Below are positions 23,579 through 32,615 of a DNA stretch of 36,168 bases, piece by piece. The position numbers and the translations under genes are program-made. Source of the DNA: an uncultured Candidatus Saccharibacteria bacterium (GTDB lineage Bacteria; Patescibacteriota; Saccharimonadia; Saccharimonadales; CAIOMD01). Below the pieces are notes generated by a model. That model ran no database searches. It saw nothing but the letters and a program-made list of their open reading frames with translations, and was not told where the DNA came from. The DNA lies in NCBI GenBank assembly GCA_903859365.1, contig CAIOMD010000005.1:1-36168 (forward strand), given 5' to 3'. Numbering within the stretch: position 1 is the first letter of the stretch; each line of letters opens with the position of its first letter.

Positions 23579-24115
23579 ATGGAAACAATAATTATTGGCG
23601 GAGGATGCTTTTGGTGTCTTGAGGCAGTTTTTAGAGGCGTTAAGGGCGTAGATAATGTCGAAAACGGATATAGTGGTGGAACGACCATTAATCCCGATTA
23701 TGAGGCAGTATGTACGGGAGAGACTGGTCATGCAGAAGTCATAAAGATAACGTTTAATCCGAAAGAAATCGATTTACAAACAATACTTACAATCTTTTTT
23801 GGCATTCATGATCCAACAACACTGAATCGCCAAGGGCCAGATCGTGGAACACAGTATCGATCCATCATCCTTTACGGAGACGATAAACAAAAAGAAATAG
23901 CGGAACATTCAAAACTTGAGGCACAGCGCTTTTGGGAGGATCCGATTGTTACTGAAATAGTACCACTAAAGGAATATTTTAAAGCAGAAGACTACCACCA
24001 AAATTATTTCGAAACACATCCTGAGATGTCTTATTGCCAAATAATTATTAATCCAAAACTAAAACATTTTAAAGAAACCTTTAAGCAATTCTTAAAGGAA
24101 GAGTATGCAGCATAA
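23579..24115 (+). CDS. msrA: Peptide-methionine (S)-S-oxide reductase MsrA
   Basis: A 178-aa enzyme that reduces S-methionine sulfoxide in proteins. GGGCFWCLEAVF at residues 7-18 holds the catalytic Cys10 and the conserved Glu. VENGYSGG, FFGIHDPTTLNRQGPDRGTQYRS (Asp and Tyr of the active site) and YFETHPEMSYCQIIINPKL follow. Full length, cytoplasmic. No msrB domain is fused or adjacent. The final 11 bases overlap the NAD(P)-binding protein gene, so the two are coupled. Confidence 0.97.
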   Translation: METIIIGGGCFWCLEAVFRGVKGVDNVENGYSGGTTINPDYEAVCTGETGHAEVIKITFNPKEIDLQTILTIFFGIHDPTTLNRQGPDRGTQYRSIILYGDDKQKEIAEHSKLEAQRFWEDPIVTEIVPLKEYFKAEDYHQNYFETHPEMSYCQIIINPKLKHFKETFKQFLKEEYAA

Positions 24116-24752
24116 AATTATTATCTTTGGAGGGCAGGGTAGAACAGGCAGAGAGGTGGCCGAGTTGGCTGCAAAACATGGTCACCATGTAACAATTTTT
24201 GCACGTCATAATAACCACCTTTTTCCTGAAACACTTGGAATCCACTATGTCATTGGAGATGCAAGAAATAAATCTGACATAGCTCGTGCGCTAACAGATT
24301 TTGATGTAGTCATTAACATTACTGCTCCAGGCCTTTTTGATAAAAAAAATTACGATATTAGCCCTGTTGCTACCAACAATATTCTCGATGTAATGATGAA
24401 GAAGGGTATTAAGCGCTACATGTCTCAATCTGGTGCCTGGGCAACAAGTGATCTTAGCGATGCCAGTAAACTCATGCAACTTGGTTTTAAAATTTTTTGG
24501 CCGCTTAGAGAAATATATAAATTTAAAAAAATAGAAGACACTATCGTAAAAAATAGTACTGCTGAGTGGACGATATTTAGAGCAGGTCTTTTAACAAATA
24601 GAAAGCTAAAGCCCGTAAAACTATATGAAAATGGATACAAGTGTAAATTTTGGGAAATTCCTTCAATTTCACGAAAAAGTGTTGCTCAAGCCTATTTAGA
24701 CAACATTGACAACCAAGATTTATTTAAGAAATTTCCTGTAATTATTAATTAG
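24105..24752 (+). CDS. NAD(P)-binding Rossmann-fold protein (atypical SDR, NmrA/BLVRB-like)
   Basis: A 215-aa protein. KIIIFGGQGRTGREVAELAAKHGHHVTIFARH is a classical dinucleotide-binding start with G-x-x-G-x-x-G. YVIGDARNKSDIARAL and VVINITAPGLFDKK follow, and GIKRYMSQSGAWATS stands where atypical SDRs have their active-site strand. TAEWTIFRAGLLTN is typical of the NmrA/biliverdin-reductase-B group. The catalytic YxxxK is not evident. It may reduce a small molecule or sense redox state. It is coupled to msrA by overlap and overlaps the convergent triple-YbjQ gene by 4 bases. Confidence 0.88.
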   Translation: MQHKIIIFGGQGRTGREVAELAAKHGHHVTIFARHNNHLFPETLGIHYVIGDARNKSDIARALTDFDVVINITAPGLFDKKNYDISPVATNNILDVMMKKGIKRYMSQSGAWATSDLSDASKLMQLGFKIFWPLREIYKFKKIEDTIVKNSTAEWTIFRAGLLTNRKLKPVKLYENGYKCKFWEIPSISRKSVAQAYLDNIDNQDLFKKFPVIIN

Positions 24753-25936
24753 ATACTTTGGCCGGACAAATTAACTCCAAAAGCACGCTCAGCTGAGTTA
24801 ACAAACGTATCCTTATCGACAATAATTGCTTGGACAGGTAATTGCTCGGAACGAGTGTCGAGACCTTGAACTTTCTTTACGGCAGTACCAATTGCCAAGA
24901 ACTCTATAAGACCATTACCAAGATTGTATATATACGTTTTGATACCAAGAACATCATCAGCACCAATTTCTACAGCTTGCTGTTGCAGCTTTTTAAGGGA
25001 TTCTTCACGTGCTCCATAAATCATTTGGGTTAATTCCTTAATTTCACCTTTTACTAAATTCTTTAGCCCAGCCATAAGACCTCCGACTACACCCAATGAA
25101 TACACTGAAGTCCCGAGAACAAGTTGCATAGGCATATACCCCATCTTTGTTAGATTCCATGTTTCTTCAGCCGTTAAATCGCTCGTTGTAACATCAATAC
25201 CCGTTATCGATCCGCCCGCGCTTGGATGTTGCGCAGCTGTACCAACCATCACCATTTCTTGTACACCTGATAAACCAAAAGGAAGAATTTCGGTTCTAAT
25301 GCCTACTACCGTATTCGCTCCAACACTTTTTGCTTCATCTACAATTCTTTGTAAGGCGAGCTTTCTGGTGTCATTAAAAATACCGCTATATTGTGATACT
25401 TCTCCTCGAGCAAGTGACTTAAATCCACCCAATATTCCTTTGCCAATACCAATCGAATAGGCAACGTTGCCAAATACAAAAGAAATTGGAGTATAGCCGG
25501 CATCAACAGCACAATAAAGTTCTTGCCCGTCAAAAGAAGAAGTGAATGGCTTGAGCTGGAGACCTTGTCCAGGTTGTAAGGCTGAACCGACTGATAAGAA
25601 TTCAATATTCTGAGAGGGCTGAAACACTAACTCGCTCGTCAGTCCGCTAACACCAAAACCATTTGTGGCCCCAACTTCATCGATCAGTCTTTGAAAGGCA
25701 AGTTTTCTCCCTTGAAGAATAATTTCAGTAATAGATTTAATCTCTCCACCTACTACAGTGCGTATAGAAGATTTAAGCCCCCCTATTACACCGAGTGAAT
25801 AGACACTATTACCTATAACTAAATTATCCGGCTCAAGTCCAATCAATTTTAGGCAGTACATCTCATTAGCGTTTAAGCCTGAAAAGACTGAGCCTTTTGT
25901 TTTTTGTGCTTCTTGTGGTTGTGATTGATTTTCCAT
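24749..25936 (-). CDS. Protein with three tandem YbjQ (UPF0145/DUF74) domains
   Basis: A 395-aa protein made of three repeats of about 110 residues at roughly 22-130, 145-255 and 265-370. Each repeat has a first strand with G-(N/T)-x-(A/V)-Y-S-(L/I)-G, then GGxxSxxxxxxGE, R-K/E-xA/S-xxxL/I, GA/GAxxVxGI and a closing xxxxMVGTA-like strand. Single YbjQ proteins are about 105 residues and form rings of five; three in one chain is unusual. The function of YbjQ is unsettled (once called heavy-metal-binding). No signal peptide or membrane segment is seen. The gene has a clear leaderless-type promoter. Confidence 0.9.
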   Translation of the reverse strand: MENQSQPQEAQKTKGSVFSGLNANEMYCLKLIGLEPDNLVIGNSVYSLGVIGGLKSSIRTVVGGEIKSITEIILQGRKLAFQRLIDEVGATNGFGVSGLTSELVFQPSQNIEFLSVGSALQPGQGLQLKPFTSSFDGQELYCAVDAGYTPISFVFGNVAYSIGIGKGILGGFKSLARGEVSQYSGIFNDTRKLALQRIVDEAKSVGANTVVGIRTEILPFGLSGVQEMVMVGTAAQHPSAGGSITGIDVTTSDLTAEETWNLTKMGYMPMQLVLGTSVYSLGVVGGLMAGLKNLVKGEIKELTQMIYGAREESLKKLQQQAVEIGADDVLGIKTYIYNLGNGLIEFLAIGTAVKKVQGLDTRSEQLPVQAIIVDKDTFVNSAERAFGVNLSGQSI

Positions 25937-25943
25937 GCTTAAA

Positions 25944-25972
25944 AGTGTAATGGAAAATACTTGTGGTTACAA
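25944..25972 (-). promoter_or_regulatory. Leaderless-type promoter of the triple-YbjQ gene
   Basis: On the minus strand TTGTAA, a 17-base spacer and TACACT, then 7 bases to the ATG. The transcript start should fall on the start codon. It fits exactly between this gene and the stop of the BI-1 gene. Confidence 0.7.
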
Positions 25973-26710
25973 TTAATTTCGTATTTTAGATAAGAGGCGA
26001 AGTATTTCAAGATAGAGCCACACAATAGTTACCATGAGTGCAAAGGCTCCGTACCATTCAAATACTTTAGGAGCTTTATTGTTGGCGGCGGTTTCAACAA
26101 GATTAAAATCCAAGAAAAGATTGAGCGCTGCCACAAAGATAACGACTAAACTAAAGATAATAGCGAATGGGCCAGTATTATAGATAAGTGGCATTTGAAA
26201 ATGGAAAAGACTTAAAATTATAGTTAAAAGATAATAGAGAAAAATACCTCCCGTAGCAATGAGAACAATTGACTGAAATTTTTGTGTTATCTTAATAATT
26301 CTTGTGCTGTAAAGAAAGAGTGCTGAGAAAAATATTACTCCAGTAAGCGCCACTGCCTGGATTATAATATTATTGTACTGTTCACTATACATCTTAGAAA
26401 CTGTGCCAAGCAGAACTCCTTCTGCTATTGCATAAAGCGGTGCCGTGATAGGAGTAGATTTAGGAAAAAAACTTGCGATAAGCCCCAAACCTAATGCGGA
26501 TACAATTGAAATGATGAGCAAGGGAGCTATCGATGTGCTTCCGACATTAACAGCTCTCCAGCTGAATGCTCCAGCAACAGTAAGCAAAATTAGTAGGAAA
26601 ATAGTTCTTGCAATAGTACCTGGTACCGTAGCATGTTCAACGCTATCGACACTCATGACTCGCTGAAGTACTTTTTTACTTAAAGCAGGGTTACCACTTT
26701 GTTCTTGCAT
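25973..26710 (-). CDS. Bax inhibitor-1/YccA-family membrane protein
   Basis: A 245-aa protein with seven hydrophobic segments from about residue 32 to 240. The cytoplasmic start (GNPALSKKVLQRVM) and the end (TIVWLYLEILRLLSKIRN) match the actinobacterial BI-1/YccA subgroup. Related bacterial proteins (YetJ) act as pH-dependent calcium leak channels, so a role in ion balance is possible. The ATG follows GATGAGGAG by 6-7 bases. It has its own promoter and is not coupled to the next gene. Confidence 0.92.
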   Translation of the reverse strand: MQEQSGNPALSKKVLQRVMSVDSVEHATVPGTIARTIFLLILLTVAGAFSWRAVNVGSTSIAPLLIISIVSALGLGLIASFFPKSTPITAPLYAIAEGVLLGTVSKMYSEQYNNIIIQAVALTGVIFFSALFLYSTRIIKITQKFQSIVLIATGGIFLYYLLTIILSLFHFQMPLIYNTGPFAIIFSLVVIFVAALNLFLDFNLVETAANNKAPKVFEWYGAFALMVTIVWLYLEILRLLSKIRN

Positions 26711-26734
26711 ACAAACTCCTCATCTTATGTTTAT

Positions 26735-26763
26735 ATAATACCTATTTTTGATAAGCATAACAA
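26735..26763 (-). promoter_or_regulatory. Promoter of the BI-1 gene
   Basis: On the minus strand TTGTTA, a 17-base spacer and TATTAT, followed by a leader of about 18 bases with a GAGGAG ribosome site. Confidence 0.75.
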
Positions 26764-26778
26764 GGAGCGCATTTAGTT

Positions 26779-27330
26779 TTATGAAGCAAAATGCATCGTA
26801 ACATAGCTGCACTGATTGGTTGGATCTAAAGATTCAGAAACACCCATGACAGTATAGTCACCAATAATATTTGCATAATGAGTAGGGCTCGCTATAAATG
26901 CTTGCATTACTTCGCTGTCAGAATTGAAACATCTCGCAAGATTTTCCCCTACGTGTACTGCGCCAGGAAACTGGTTCCAGATAAAATCAGAAAAACGAAT
27001 TTGATTTGGCGATACATGATCCCAGTAATTATTATTGATCATATCTATATTCTTATTATTCGCACTTTGATTGAGCCGATCATCGATCATCAATGGCTTG
27101 AGATGATGGGCAATTCTTATACGATTAACTGCTTGAATGTAGTAAGTTTCTGCACTGGATCGAGTAACAATTGGGATGGCAGATGCTGCACTCGCAACTT
27201 CACTTTGAATAGGGAAACTAAAGGTAAAAATAAAACTTATGAAAATTACAAACGCTAGAGCGAATCGAAGATGGGTAAACTGACTGATTAGCCGGGCAGG
27301 CTTTCTAAAAATAGAGGTTAATCTCAACAT
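26779..27330 (-). CDS. Secreted or membrane-anchored CAP-domain (SCP/PR-1-like) protein
   Basis: A 183-aa protein. The start at 27330 gives a normal signal sequence: a basic n-region, the core FALAFVIFISFIFTFSF and a possible cleavage site near ASAAS. The ORF-track start overlaps the EamA gene and is unlikely; ATG at 27366 is a second option. The CAP domain spans about residues 75-180: AVNRIRIAHHLKPL, YWDHVSPN with the first cavity His, HVGENLARCF with the second His and Glu, and ASPTHYANII. CAP proteins are extracellular and bind lipids or partners. Two cysteines remain in the mature part, one in the ENLARC motif and one near the C-terminus. Confidence 0.88.
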   Translation of the reverse strand: MLRLTSIFRKPARLISQFTHLRFALAFVIFISFIFTFSFPIQSEVASAASAIPIVTRSSAETYYIQAVNRIRIAHHLKPLMIDDRLNQSANNKNIDMINNNYWDHVSPNQIRFSDFIWNQFPGAVHVGENLARCFNSDSEVMQAFIASPTHYANIIGDYTVMGVSESLDPTNQCSYVTMHFAS

Positions 27331-27382
27331 AAAAAAACACCAAATAATATAAATATATTTTAACATATTTGTAATTGTTTGT

Positions 27383-28279
27383 CTATAAGCCGTCAGGTTG
27401 TTCGCGCTCAAAGAATGAAATGACGTACGCTGTGGCAAGGATAATTATGGCTCCTAGTAATTGCATAAAATTTGCAGATTCATTATAGAAAAGAAATCCT
27501 ATAATTAGTGCAAAAACTCCTTCGAGAAGTAATACATTTCCAGCCACATAACCCTTCAAATTACTAAAAATGTAGTTAAGTAGATAGAGGTTCACAACAT
27601 TGAGTATCGAAGATAATACCAGCCCAACTACCGCCAGTGTAGTGAAATGGTTAGGAATAAATTTTCCTTTCGTAAGTAGAATTGCTACTAAGGGAGCAAT
27701 CCAGGCGAAACATAGCAATAATGTGGTGTTCTGAAAATTTGTCATTTTAGCTTTGTGATACCGAACCATAAGATAGGAAATGTCGAATGCAACCATTGAA
27801 AGAAGAGCAGTTATAATTCCTGCGCTGAGATGAAGGCTCTTTACGTCTATTTTGCATAGAAGACCGAGCCCAATTATTGATAAGAGAATAAAAGGGAGCG
27901 CTTTGATATCAATTCTCTCGCGAAACATGATCCAGCCAAATATACCTACTATTGGCAGAGAAGAGCTAAATGATACAATCCCAAGCGTCGTATGATTCAC
28001 AGCAAAAGTGAATAACATAATTCCAGCACCGAAATAAAGAATGGATCGGACAACATAAATCATCCAATCGTAGCCTGAAAGTGATTGTAGGGTTTTTTTG
28101 TCTAGTGATTTGCCAAATAGTACCCAAGCAATTACTAGCGCAATAATCATTCGCCAAAAAACCTGCTGGGAAAGAGTAAAGGATTCATTCATAAAACGAG
28201 CCCATACTCCCATAAGTACAAAAAGCAAAGCTTGCACTACCGCCAGTAGAATTGCTATTTTTTTATTTTTTTTACTCAT
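27383..28279 (-). CDS. EamA/DMT-superfamily transporter
   Basis: A 298-aa protein with ten hydrophobic segments arranged as two EamA halves. The first half opens with AILLAVVQALLFVLMGVWARF and contains FWRMIIAL; the second begins at ALLSMVAFDISYLMVRY and ends with the family's LEGVFALIIGFLFYNESANFMQLLGAIIILA. This end, with the (E/N)-E/S-x-x-x-x-x-x-x-G-x-x-x-I pattern, is typical. DMT exporters move amino acids, nucleotide sugars or other metabolites; the substrate is unknown. It starts 9 bases after the DUF3048 stop and is probably in the MMPL-DUF3048 operon. Confidence 0.92.
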   Translation of the reverse strand: MSKKNKKIAILLAVVQALLFVLMGVWARFMNESFTLSQQVFWRMIIALVIAWVLFGKSLDKKTLQSLSGYDWMIYVVRSILYFGAGIMLFTFAVNHTTLGIVSFSSSLPIVGIFGWIMFRERIDIKALPFILLSIIGLGLLCKIDVKSLHLSAGIITALLSMVAFDISYLMVRYHKAKMTNFQNTTLLLCFAWIAPLVAILLTKGKFIPNHFTTLAVVGLVLSSILNVVNLYLLNYIFSNLKGYVAGNVLLLEGVFALIIGFLFYNESANFMQLLGAIIILATAYVISFFEREQPDGL

Positions 28280-28288
28280 CTTGATTTA

Positions 28289-29446
28289 TTAGTTAGTGTA
28301 GCTCACTGATCCTGCGTCACTTACTGCCGTAATCCAGGTTTGACCAGCATTAAGCTTCAAAACATTGCCAGAACTATCAGAAAAACTAAGTTGTGATGTG
28401 TTTGCTTTTTTAGTCCACGTTCCAAGCGTTATATTACCATCTTGGAACACGAAAGCCTGACCTGAGCCAACGGTTGTATAGTCGGAATAATAGGCGTTTG
28501 AGGCGTCTAACGCACCTTGACTTAGGGGGACTACAATACCTATAACAACCTTGGGGGCGATTTGTTTCTGAATACCATTTTGATCAACTACCATATGGGG
28601 AGCCCCTGCTTGACTGCGTAGATATGAATTTGTACTTGGAGCATAGTCAAAATGCGCATCATAATCAGATCCGGACAAAGCAAAATCTATCTTGCTAACC
28701 TTTGGCGTTGAAGAAGGAGCATCTACTTTTCTCGGGAAGCCGTTGAAGTTACTTGAAGTGAAACCCTTTGATTGCTCGAGAGTAGTTAATTGCGGGAAAC
28801 CCGTATAGACATTATGAGGAGCATAACGAGAAGTAATTCGTTGGTAAGCGCTGTCATTATAAAACTCGTCCATGTCTTTCACGCCCCATGTTTGAATATC
28901 TTGCAGACCCTCTGAGCTCCCACCTACGTGAGCATAGGCTGCATCGAATCCAAGGGCCCATGAAATATAATAGGGTCGCGCACTTCTAACAGGACCAATG
29001 TAGGCTGGAAGAGAATCCTGATAAAGTGCCATAAACCGGGTGATACCCCCTTCAGCCACCGCTTCAAAAACGACAGAAGCTTGGTCAAGACCAGATTGTG
29101 GTCGAGCATCAGTACTATTTTCGACCATAATTGCAGTCACCGGCCGTAAATTAACAGAAGGTTTTACTGGAAGACCTGAAAGAGTTGATGGCACAAGAAG
29201 GTTAACTGCTTTGAGTTTTGGAACACCAACATCTATAGATTTTTGTTGATGTAAAAAATAGAAACCTATTCCTGTAAATGCAAGAAGAGCAATAACTAAA
29301 AAAACTATCACTCTTTTTTTCGTTAATCTTATCTTAAATTTATTTTTACTGGGAAGTTTTTCGGTTTTAACCTCCTGATGCAAATGCGCATTAAGTAGAG
29401 CATCTGGGTGTTTACGAAACTTTCGATTGCCTCGTTTTTTTTTCAT
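28289..29446 (-). CDS. DUF3048-family membrane-anchored protein (copy 2)
   Basis: A 385-aa paralog of the protein at 20485-21606. A basic tail of about 45 residues is followed by a membrane helix at 48-66 (VIVFLVIALLAFTGIGFYF) and the outward DUF3048 region. TAIMVENSTDARPQSGLDQ, EAVAEGGITRFMALYQ, GPVRSARPYYISWA and HVGGSSEGL align closely with copy 1. YAPSTNSYLRSQAG and WITAVSDAG lie near the end. AAGGAT inside the last MMPL codons serves as ribosome site, and the start lies 4 bases after the MMPL stop. Pairing with MMPL suggests envelope work on the same substrate. Confidence 0.92.
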   Translation of the reverse strand: MKKKRGNRKFRKHPDALLNAHLHQEVKTEKLPSKNKFKIRLTKKRVIVFLVIALLAFTGIGFYFLHQQKSIDVGVPKLKAVNLLVPSTLSGLPVKPSVNLRPVTAIMVENSTDARPQSGLDQASVVFEAVAEGGITRFMALYQDSLPAYIGPVRSARPYYISWALGFDAAYAHVGGSSEGLQDIQTWGVKDMDEFYNDSAYQRITSRYAPHNVYTGFPQLTTLEQSKGFTSSNFNGFPRKVDAPSSTPKVSKIDFALSGSDYDAHFDYAPSTNSYLRSQAGAPHMVVDQNGIQKQIAPKVVIGIVVPLSQGALDASNAYYSDYTTVGSGQAFVFQDGNITLGTWTKKANTSQLSFSDSSGNVLKLNAGQTWITAVSDAGSVSYTN

Positions 29447-29450
29447 AGTA

Positions 29451-31529
29451 TTAATCCTTACCTGATTTCCATAGTCTTGAAGGCCACCATATTTTTTTAC
29501 CTATTTCTTCAGCAAGACCAGGAACAAGAAGAGATCTTACTATAACAGTGTCAATAAGAACGCCTGCCGCAACTATAAAAGCAAGTTGTACGAGGAAGAG
29601 AATTGGCACGACAGAAAGTGAGGCAAAAGTAGCCGCAAGCACAACACCAGCGCTTGTAATAACACCCCCTGTAACACTAAGCCCCTTAAATATTCCCTCA
29701 TGCGTACCTCGAGAAATTGATTCCTCTCTTACGCGAGTCATCAGAAATATATTGTAGTCAACTCCAAGCGCGACTAGGAAAATAAATCCGAATAAAGGAA
29801 CAGATGGATCGGAACCAGGGAAATGAAAAACGTGATTAAAAACAAGAGCAGATAGACCCAGTGTTGCCGCAAATGAAAGGATGACGGTAGCAATCAAAAG
29901 AATTGGAGCGGTAAGTGCACGAAGCAAAAGAGCCAAAATAATAAAGATTACGAGCAGCACAATTGGGATGATTTTCTTAAGATCATTCCTTGCAGTATTC
30001 TGCGTATCGAGTGCAATTGCAGTTGAGCCTCCAACTAATGTTTGGGGGCTTTGTTTTTCGAAAGTCTTACGAAGGGAGGAGATCGTATTATTTGCAATTT
30101 GCGAATCTGCTTGACTGGTGAGGGTAGCACTTATAAGTGCTTCACCATTTTTAACAAGAGGGTTGGTGGTGCCGGGAACCGTTGTAACTACAGGGGAGAC
30201 AAGCCCAGGATAGCTACTTAGAATGGAAACTACGTGATCAATTTCACCAACTGGAGTGATTATGATCACTGGGCTACCAGATCCTCCTGGATAATGCTGC
30301 ACGAGGACCTTCTCTCCGTCTGCAGCCTGGCTTTTGCCTAGAATTTGTGATGATTGGCTTGTGCCGCTTGCTTTAAACTGAGGAAGTCCAATAGCTAGTA
30401 CTGCGAGTAGGACAAAACAGCTGACCCACACAAGCCTCGGCTTGTTTTCAAGAAAGGATGCAATGTTTTCCCAGAAAGTTCTCTTATTATTCTGCTTTTT
30501 TTCGATACGTGGTTGCATCGGCCAAAATGCTTTTCTTCCGAATAAAACTAATAAGGCCGGCAATAACGACATGACACTTAAGAATGCGAATACTATTCCG
30601 ATTGCTCCAACGGGCCCCAATCCTTTATTTGAATTTAAATCAGAGAATAATAGACACACCAGTGCTAAGCTTACCGTGGCTGCAGAAGCTGCAATTGGCT
30701 CTATAACTGCTTTCAAAGTTACCCTCATGGCATCCCATTTTGAATCCATCTTATGCAAAGATTCTTTATACCTTGCAATCATTAAAAGGGAGTAGTCTGT
30801 AGCTGCTCCAATGACAAGAATGGAAAGAATTCCTTGGCTTTGACCATTAAGCTTGATGACGTTATGTAGCGCCATTTCGTAGACAAAAAATATTGCTCCA
30901 GTTAATGCAAACATAGCGGCACCCAGAACAATAAAAGGAAGGACAATCGATCTATATACTAAGAGGAGAATCACAAATACTACACCTACTGCAACATAAA
31001 GCAAAATACCATTGATGCCACTGAATGCTCCAAATAAATCAGCTAATATACCACCAGGGCCAGTCACATAATGATTCAATCCCTTGGTGTTACTGCTATT
31101 AACAGCAGTTTGAATATTTTTAACAACCTGAGGGGCTTCTGTATTTGCCTTAACTTGTACTAAAAATTCAGCCGCTTGGCCATCGCTTGATGGAATGGGA
31201 CCGACAACTGACCCAGGAGTATTTAGAACCCCATTAATTTTTTTTATAGTAGCTGTTAGTGGAAAGATAGTACTTAATTGAGTAGCTGTTATTTTTGAAT
31301 GGTCAGGCGTACTAAAAAGTATTATTGCGGGAATTGTTGTAGAACTATAGAAGGAAAGTTGTTTGTTTGCAACTTTTGTTGAATCTGCGCTTTGTGGCAA
31401 AAAAGAGGACTGATCGTTAGATTCAACATTAGTTATTTTCGCAAATGTTTGGCCACCTATACTCGATATTCCAAGCCACACAAATATTACAAAAAACGGC
31501 AGTAAGAGCCTTAATCTATTATTTTTCAT
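29451..31529 (-). CDS. MMPL/RND-family transporter
   Basis: A 692-aa integral membrane exporter of the type that moves lipids or glycolipids in Actinobacteria. The ATG at 31529 is preferred to the TTG at 31535, because AGGAGGGG lies 8 bases before the ATG. The layout is: a first helix at 8-27, a large outside loop to about 165, five helices (starting GILLYVAVGVVFVILLLVYRS), a central cytoplasmic segment, then the same pattern repeated. Proton-relay-type motifs are ATDYSLLMIARYKE in helix 4 and GVDYNIFLMTRVREE in helix 10. It heads a probable operon with DUF3048 and EamA genes. Confidence 0.94.
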   Translation of the reverse strand: MKNNRLRLLLPFFVIFVWLGISSIGGQTFAKITNVESNDQSSFLPQSADSTKVANKQLSFYSSTTIPAIILFSTPDHSKITATQLSTIFPLTATIKKINGVLNTPGSVVGPIPSSDGQAAEFLVQVKANTEAPQVVKNIQTAVNSSNTKGLNHYVTGPGGILADLFGAFSGINGILLYVAVGVVFVILLLVYRSIVLPFIVLGAAMFALTGAIFFVYEMALHNVIKLNGQSQGILSILVIGAATDYSLLMIARYKESLHKMDSKWDAMRVTLKAVIEPIAASAATVSLALVCLLFSDLNSNKGLGPVGAIGIVFAFLSVMSLLPALLVLFGRKAFWPMQPRIEKKQNNKRTFWENIASFLENKPRLVWVSCFVLLAVLAIGLPQFKASGTSQSSQILGKSQAADGEKVLVQHYPGGSGSPVIIITPVGEIDHVVSILSSYPGLVSPVVTTVPGTTNPLVKNGEALISATLTSQADSQIANNTISSLRKTFEKQSPQTLVGGSTAIALDTQNTARNDLKKIIPIVLLVIFIILALLLRALTAPILLIATVILSFAATLGLSALVFNHVFHFPGSDPSVPLFGFIFLVALGVDYNIFLMTRVREESISRGTHEGIFKGLSVTGGVITSAGVVLAATFASLSVVPILFLVQLAFIVAAGVLIDTVIVRSLLVPGLAEEIGKKIWWPSRLWKSGKD

Positions 31530-31580
31530 TCCCAAAACCCCTCCTAAGAACTATTAATTACCTTAATTGTACAGTAAATC

Positions 31581-32528
31581 TTAGGAATTCGTAGGGGGGT
31601 TATCGAAAATATCGAACAGCTTTTCAGTACGGTAATCAAGCGATTCAGTCACTTCAGGGTAATATGAAATGCCCGACATTTCAGAATACAATTCTTTCAT
31701 AATTTCGCTTGCAACATACAATTCATCTGGATTTTTTTCTAAATCAGGAGTGACATGAATTCTAACATTTTTTCCAAGTGCATATTTATTCACCCCTTCA
31801 TACCTATTGTTAGAGTTCTTGATAGCTAATTTATATGCCGGATCGTCGAGTCCCACGTTGTCACAAAATACATTTATGTCTGAAGATCTGTCAACGGTTG
31901 TACCATGTCGATTTGCTCTATCATATTCAACAGTGGCTGGAAGTGCAAAATAGGTGTCGCTACCTATATCATAAACAGCTGCGCGATTTGTTAGACCCAG
32001 AACTGAAATTTCTCCTAACAGCCCTATTAAATTAGTTCTCTTTTTATAACTGTCTGTATTGATATTATGGTCTAAGATTTCCCCTAAAACTTCATATCCT
32101 ATATTTACTGTTTTTTGATATGCTGATTCAGCGGCGTCAGGAGTTGGAAAAGTTTTTTCCGAATTCATGAAGGCAAAAATTGGTAAATAACCGAGAAATA
32201 ATCGTGCTCTATAAAGATCCGATTTTTTAGATTTTGCTTCATGTCTTTGGTCAAAGGCAATTTCAGCTTCTTTAAACTGATAAGCTGCCTCCCCCAAGAT
32301 TTCAATAGATTCATCACTTGATTCAGCTCTAGTTGATTTCTCAATTAACAACTGTCCAGCAAATAGTCTACCTGATGTCCCCATGTAAGATAATTTTTTT
32401 ATTGCGAAATCTCGACTCATCTCATGCTTTTGATATGAATGAAGAACATTATGAGGACCACCTCTACTCGAAGTAGTATTATTTTTTTTATAAACTTTTT
32501 CAGAAATTCGTGCTTTTCTAGAGGACAT
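31581..32528 (-). CDS. Hypothetical soluble protein, 315 aa
   Basis: I do not recognise this protein. A basic, Ser-rich start (SSRKARISEKVYKKNN) leads to a long helical region at about 50-170 that looks like helical-hairpin repeats (LGEAAYQFKEAEIAFDQRHEA; YQKTVNIGYEVLGEILDH). The last 100 residues are mixed (RIHVTPDLEKNPDELYVASEIM). No signal or membrane segment is seen. A strong promoter lies about 90 bases upstream. The gene is followed by the MMPL operon, which has its own ribosome site and a TACAAT hexamer in the gap. Confidence 0.75.
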   Translation of the reverse strand: MSSRKARISEKVYKKNNTTSSRGGPHNVLHSYQKHEMSRDFAIKKLSYMGTSGRLFAGQLLIEKSTRAESSDESIEILGEAAYQFKEAEIAFDQRHEAKSKKSDLYRARLFLGYLPIFAFMNSEKTFPTPDAAESAYQKTVNIGYEVLGEILDHNINTDSYKKRTNLIGLLGEISVLGLTNRAAVYDIGSDTYFALPATVEYDRANRHGTTVDRSSDINVFCDNVGLDDPAYKLAIKNSNNRYEGVNKYALGKNVRIHVTPDLEKNPDELYVASEIMKELYSEMSGISYYPEVTESLDYRTEKLFDIFDNPPTNS

Positions 32529-32615
32529 ACGGGATTACTAGTATCTTGATATTTAAATTTATAGTTATTAAGAATCTGATTAATGAAAACACTGTTTAGA
32601 TTATTTAATGTGTTT

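Noticed and set aside
27331-27438. Longer start of the CAP protein
   Set aside because: It overlaps the EamA gene by 56 bases and places extra polar and hydrophobic residues before a normal signal sequence.
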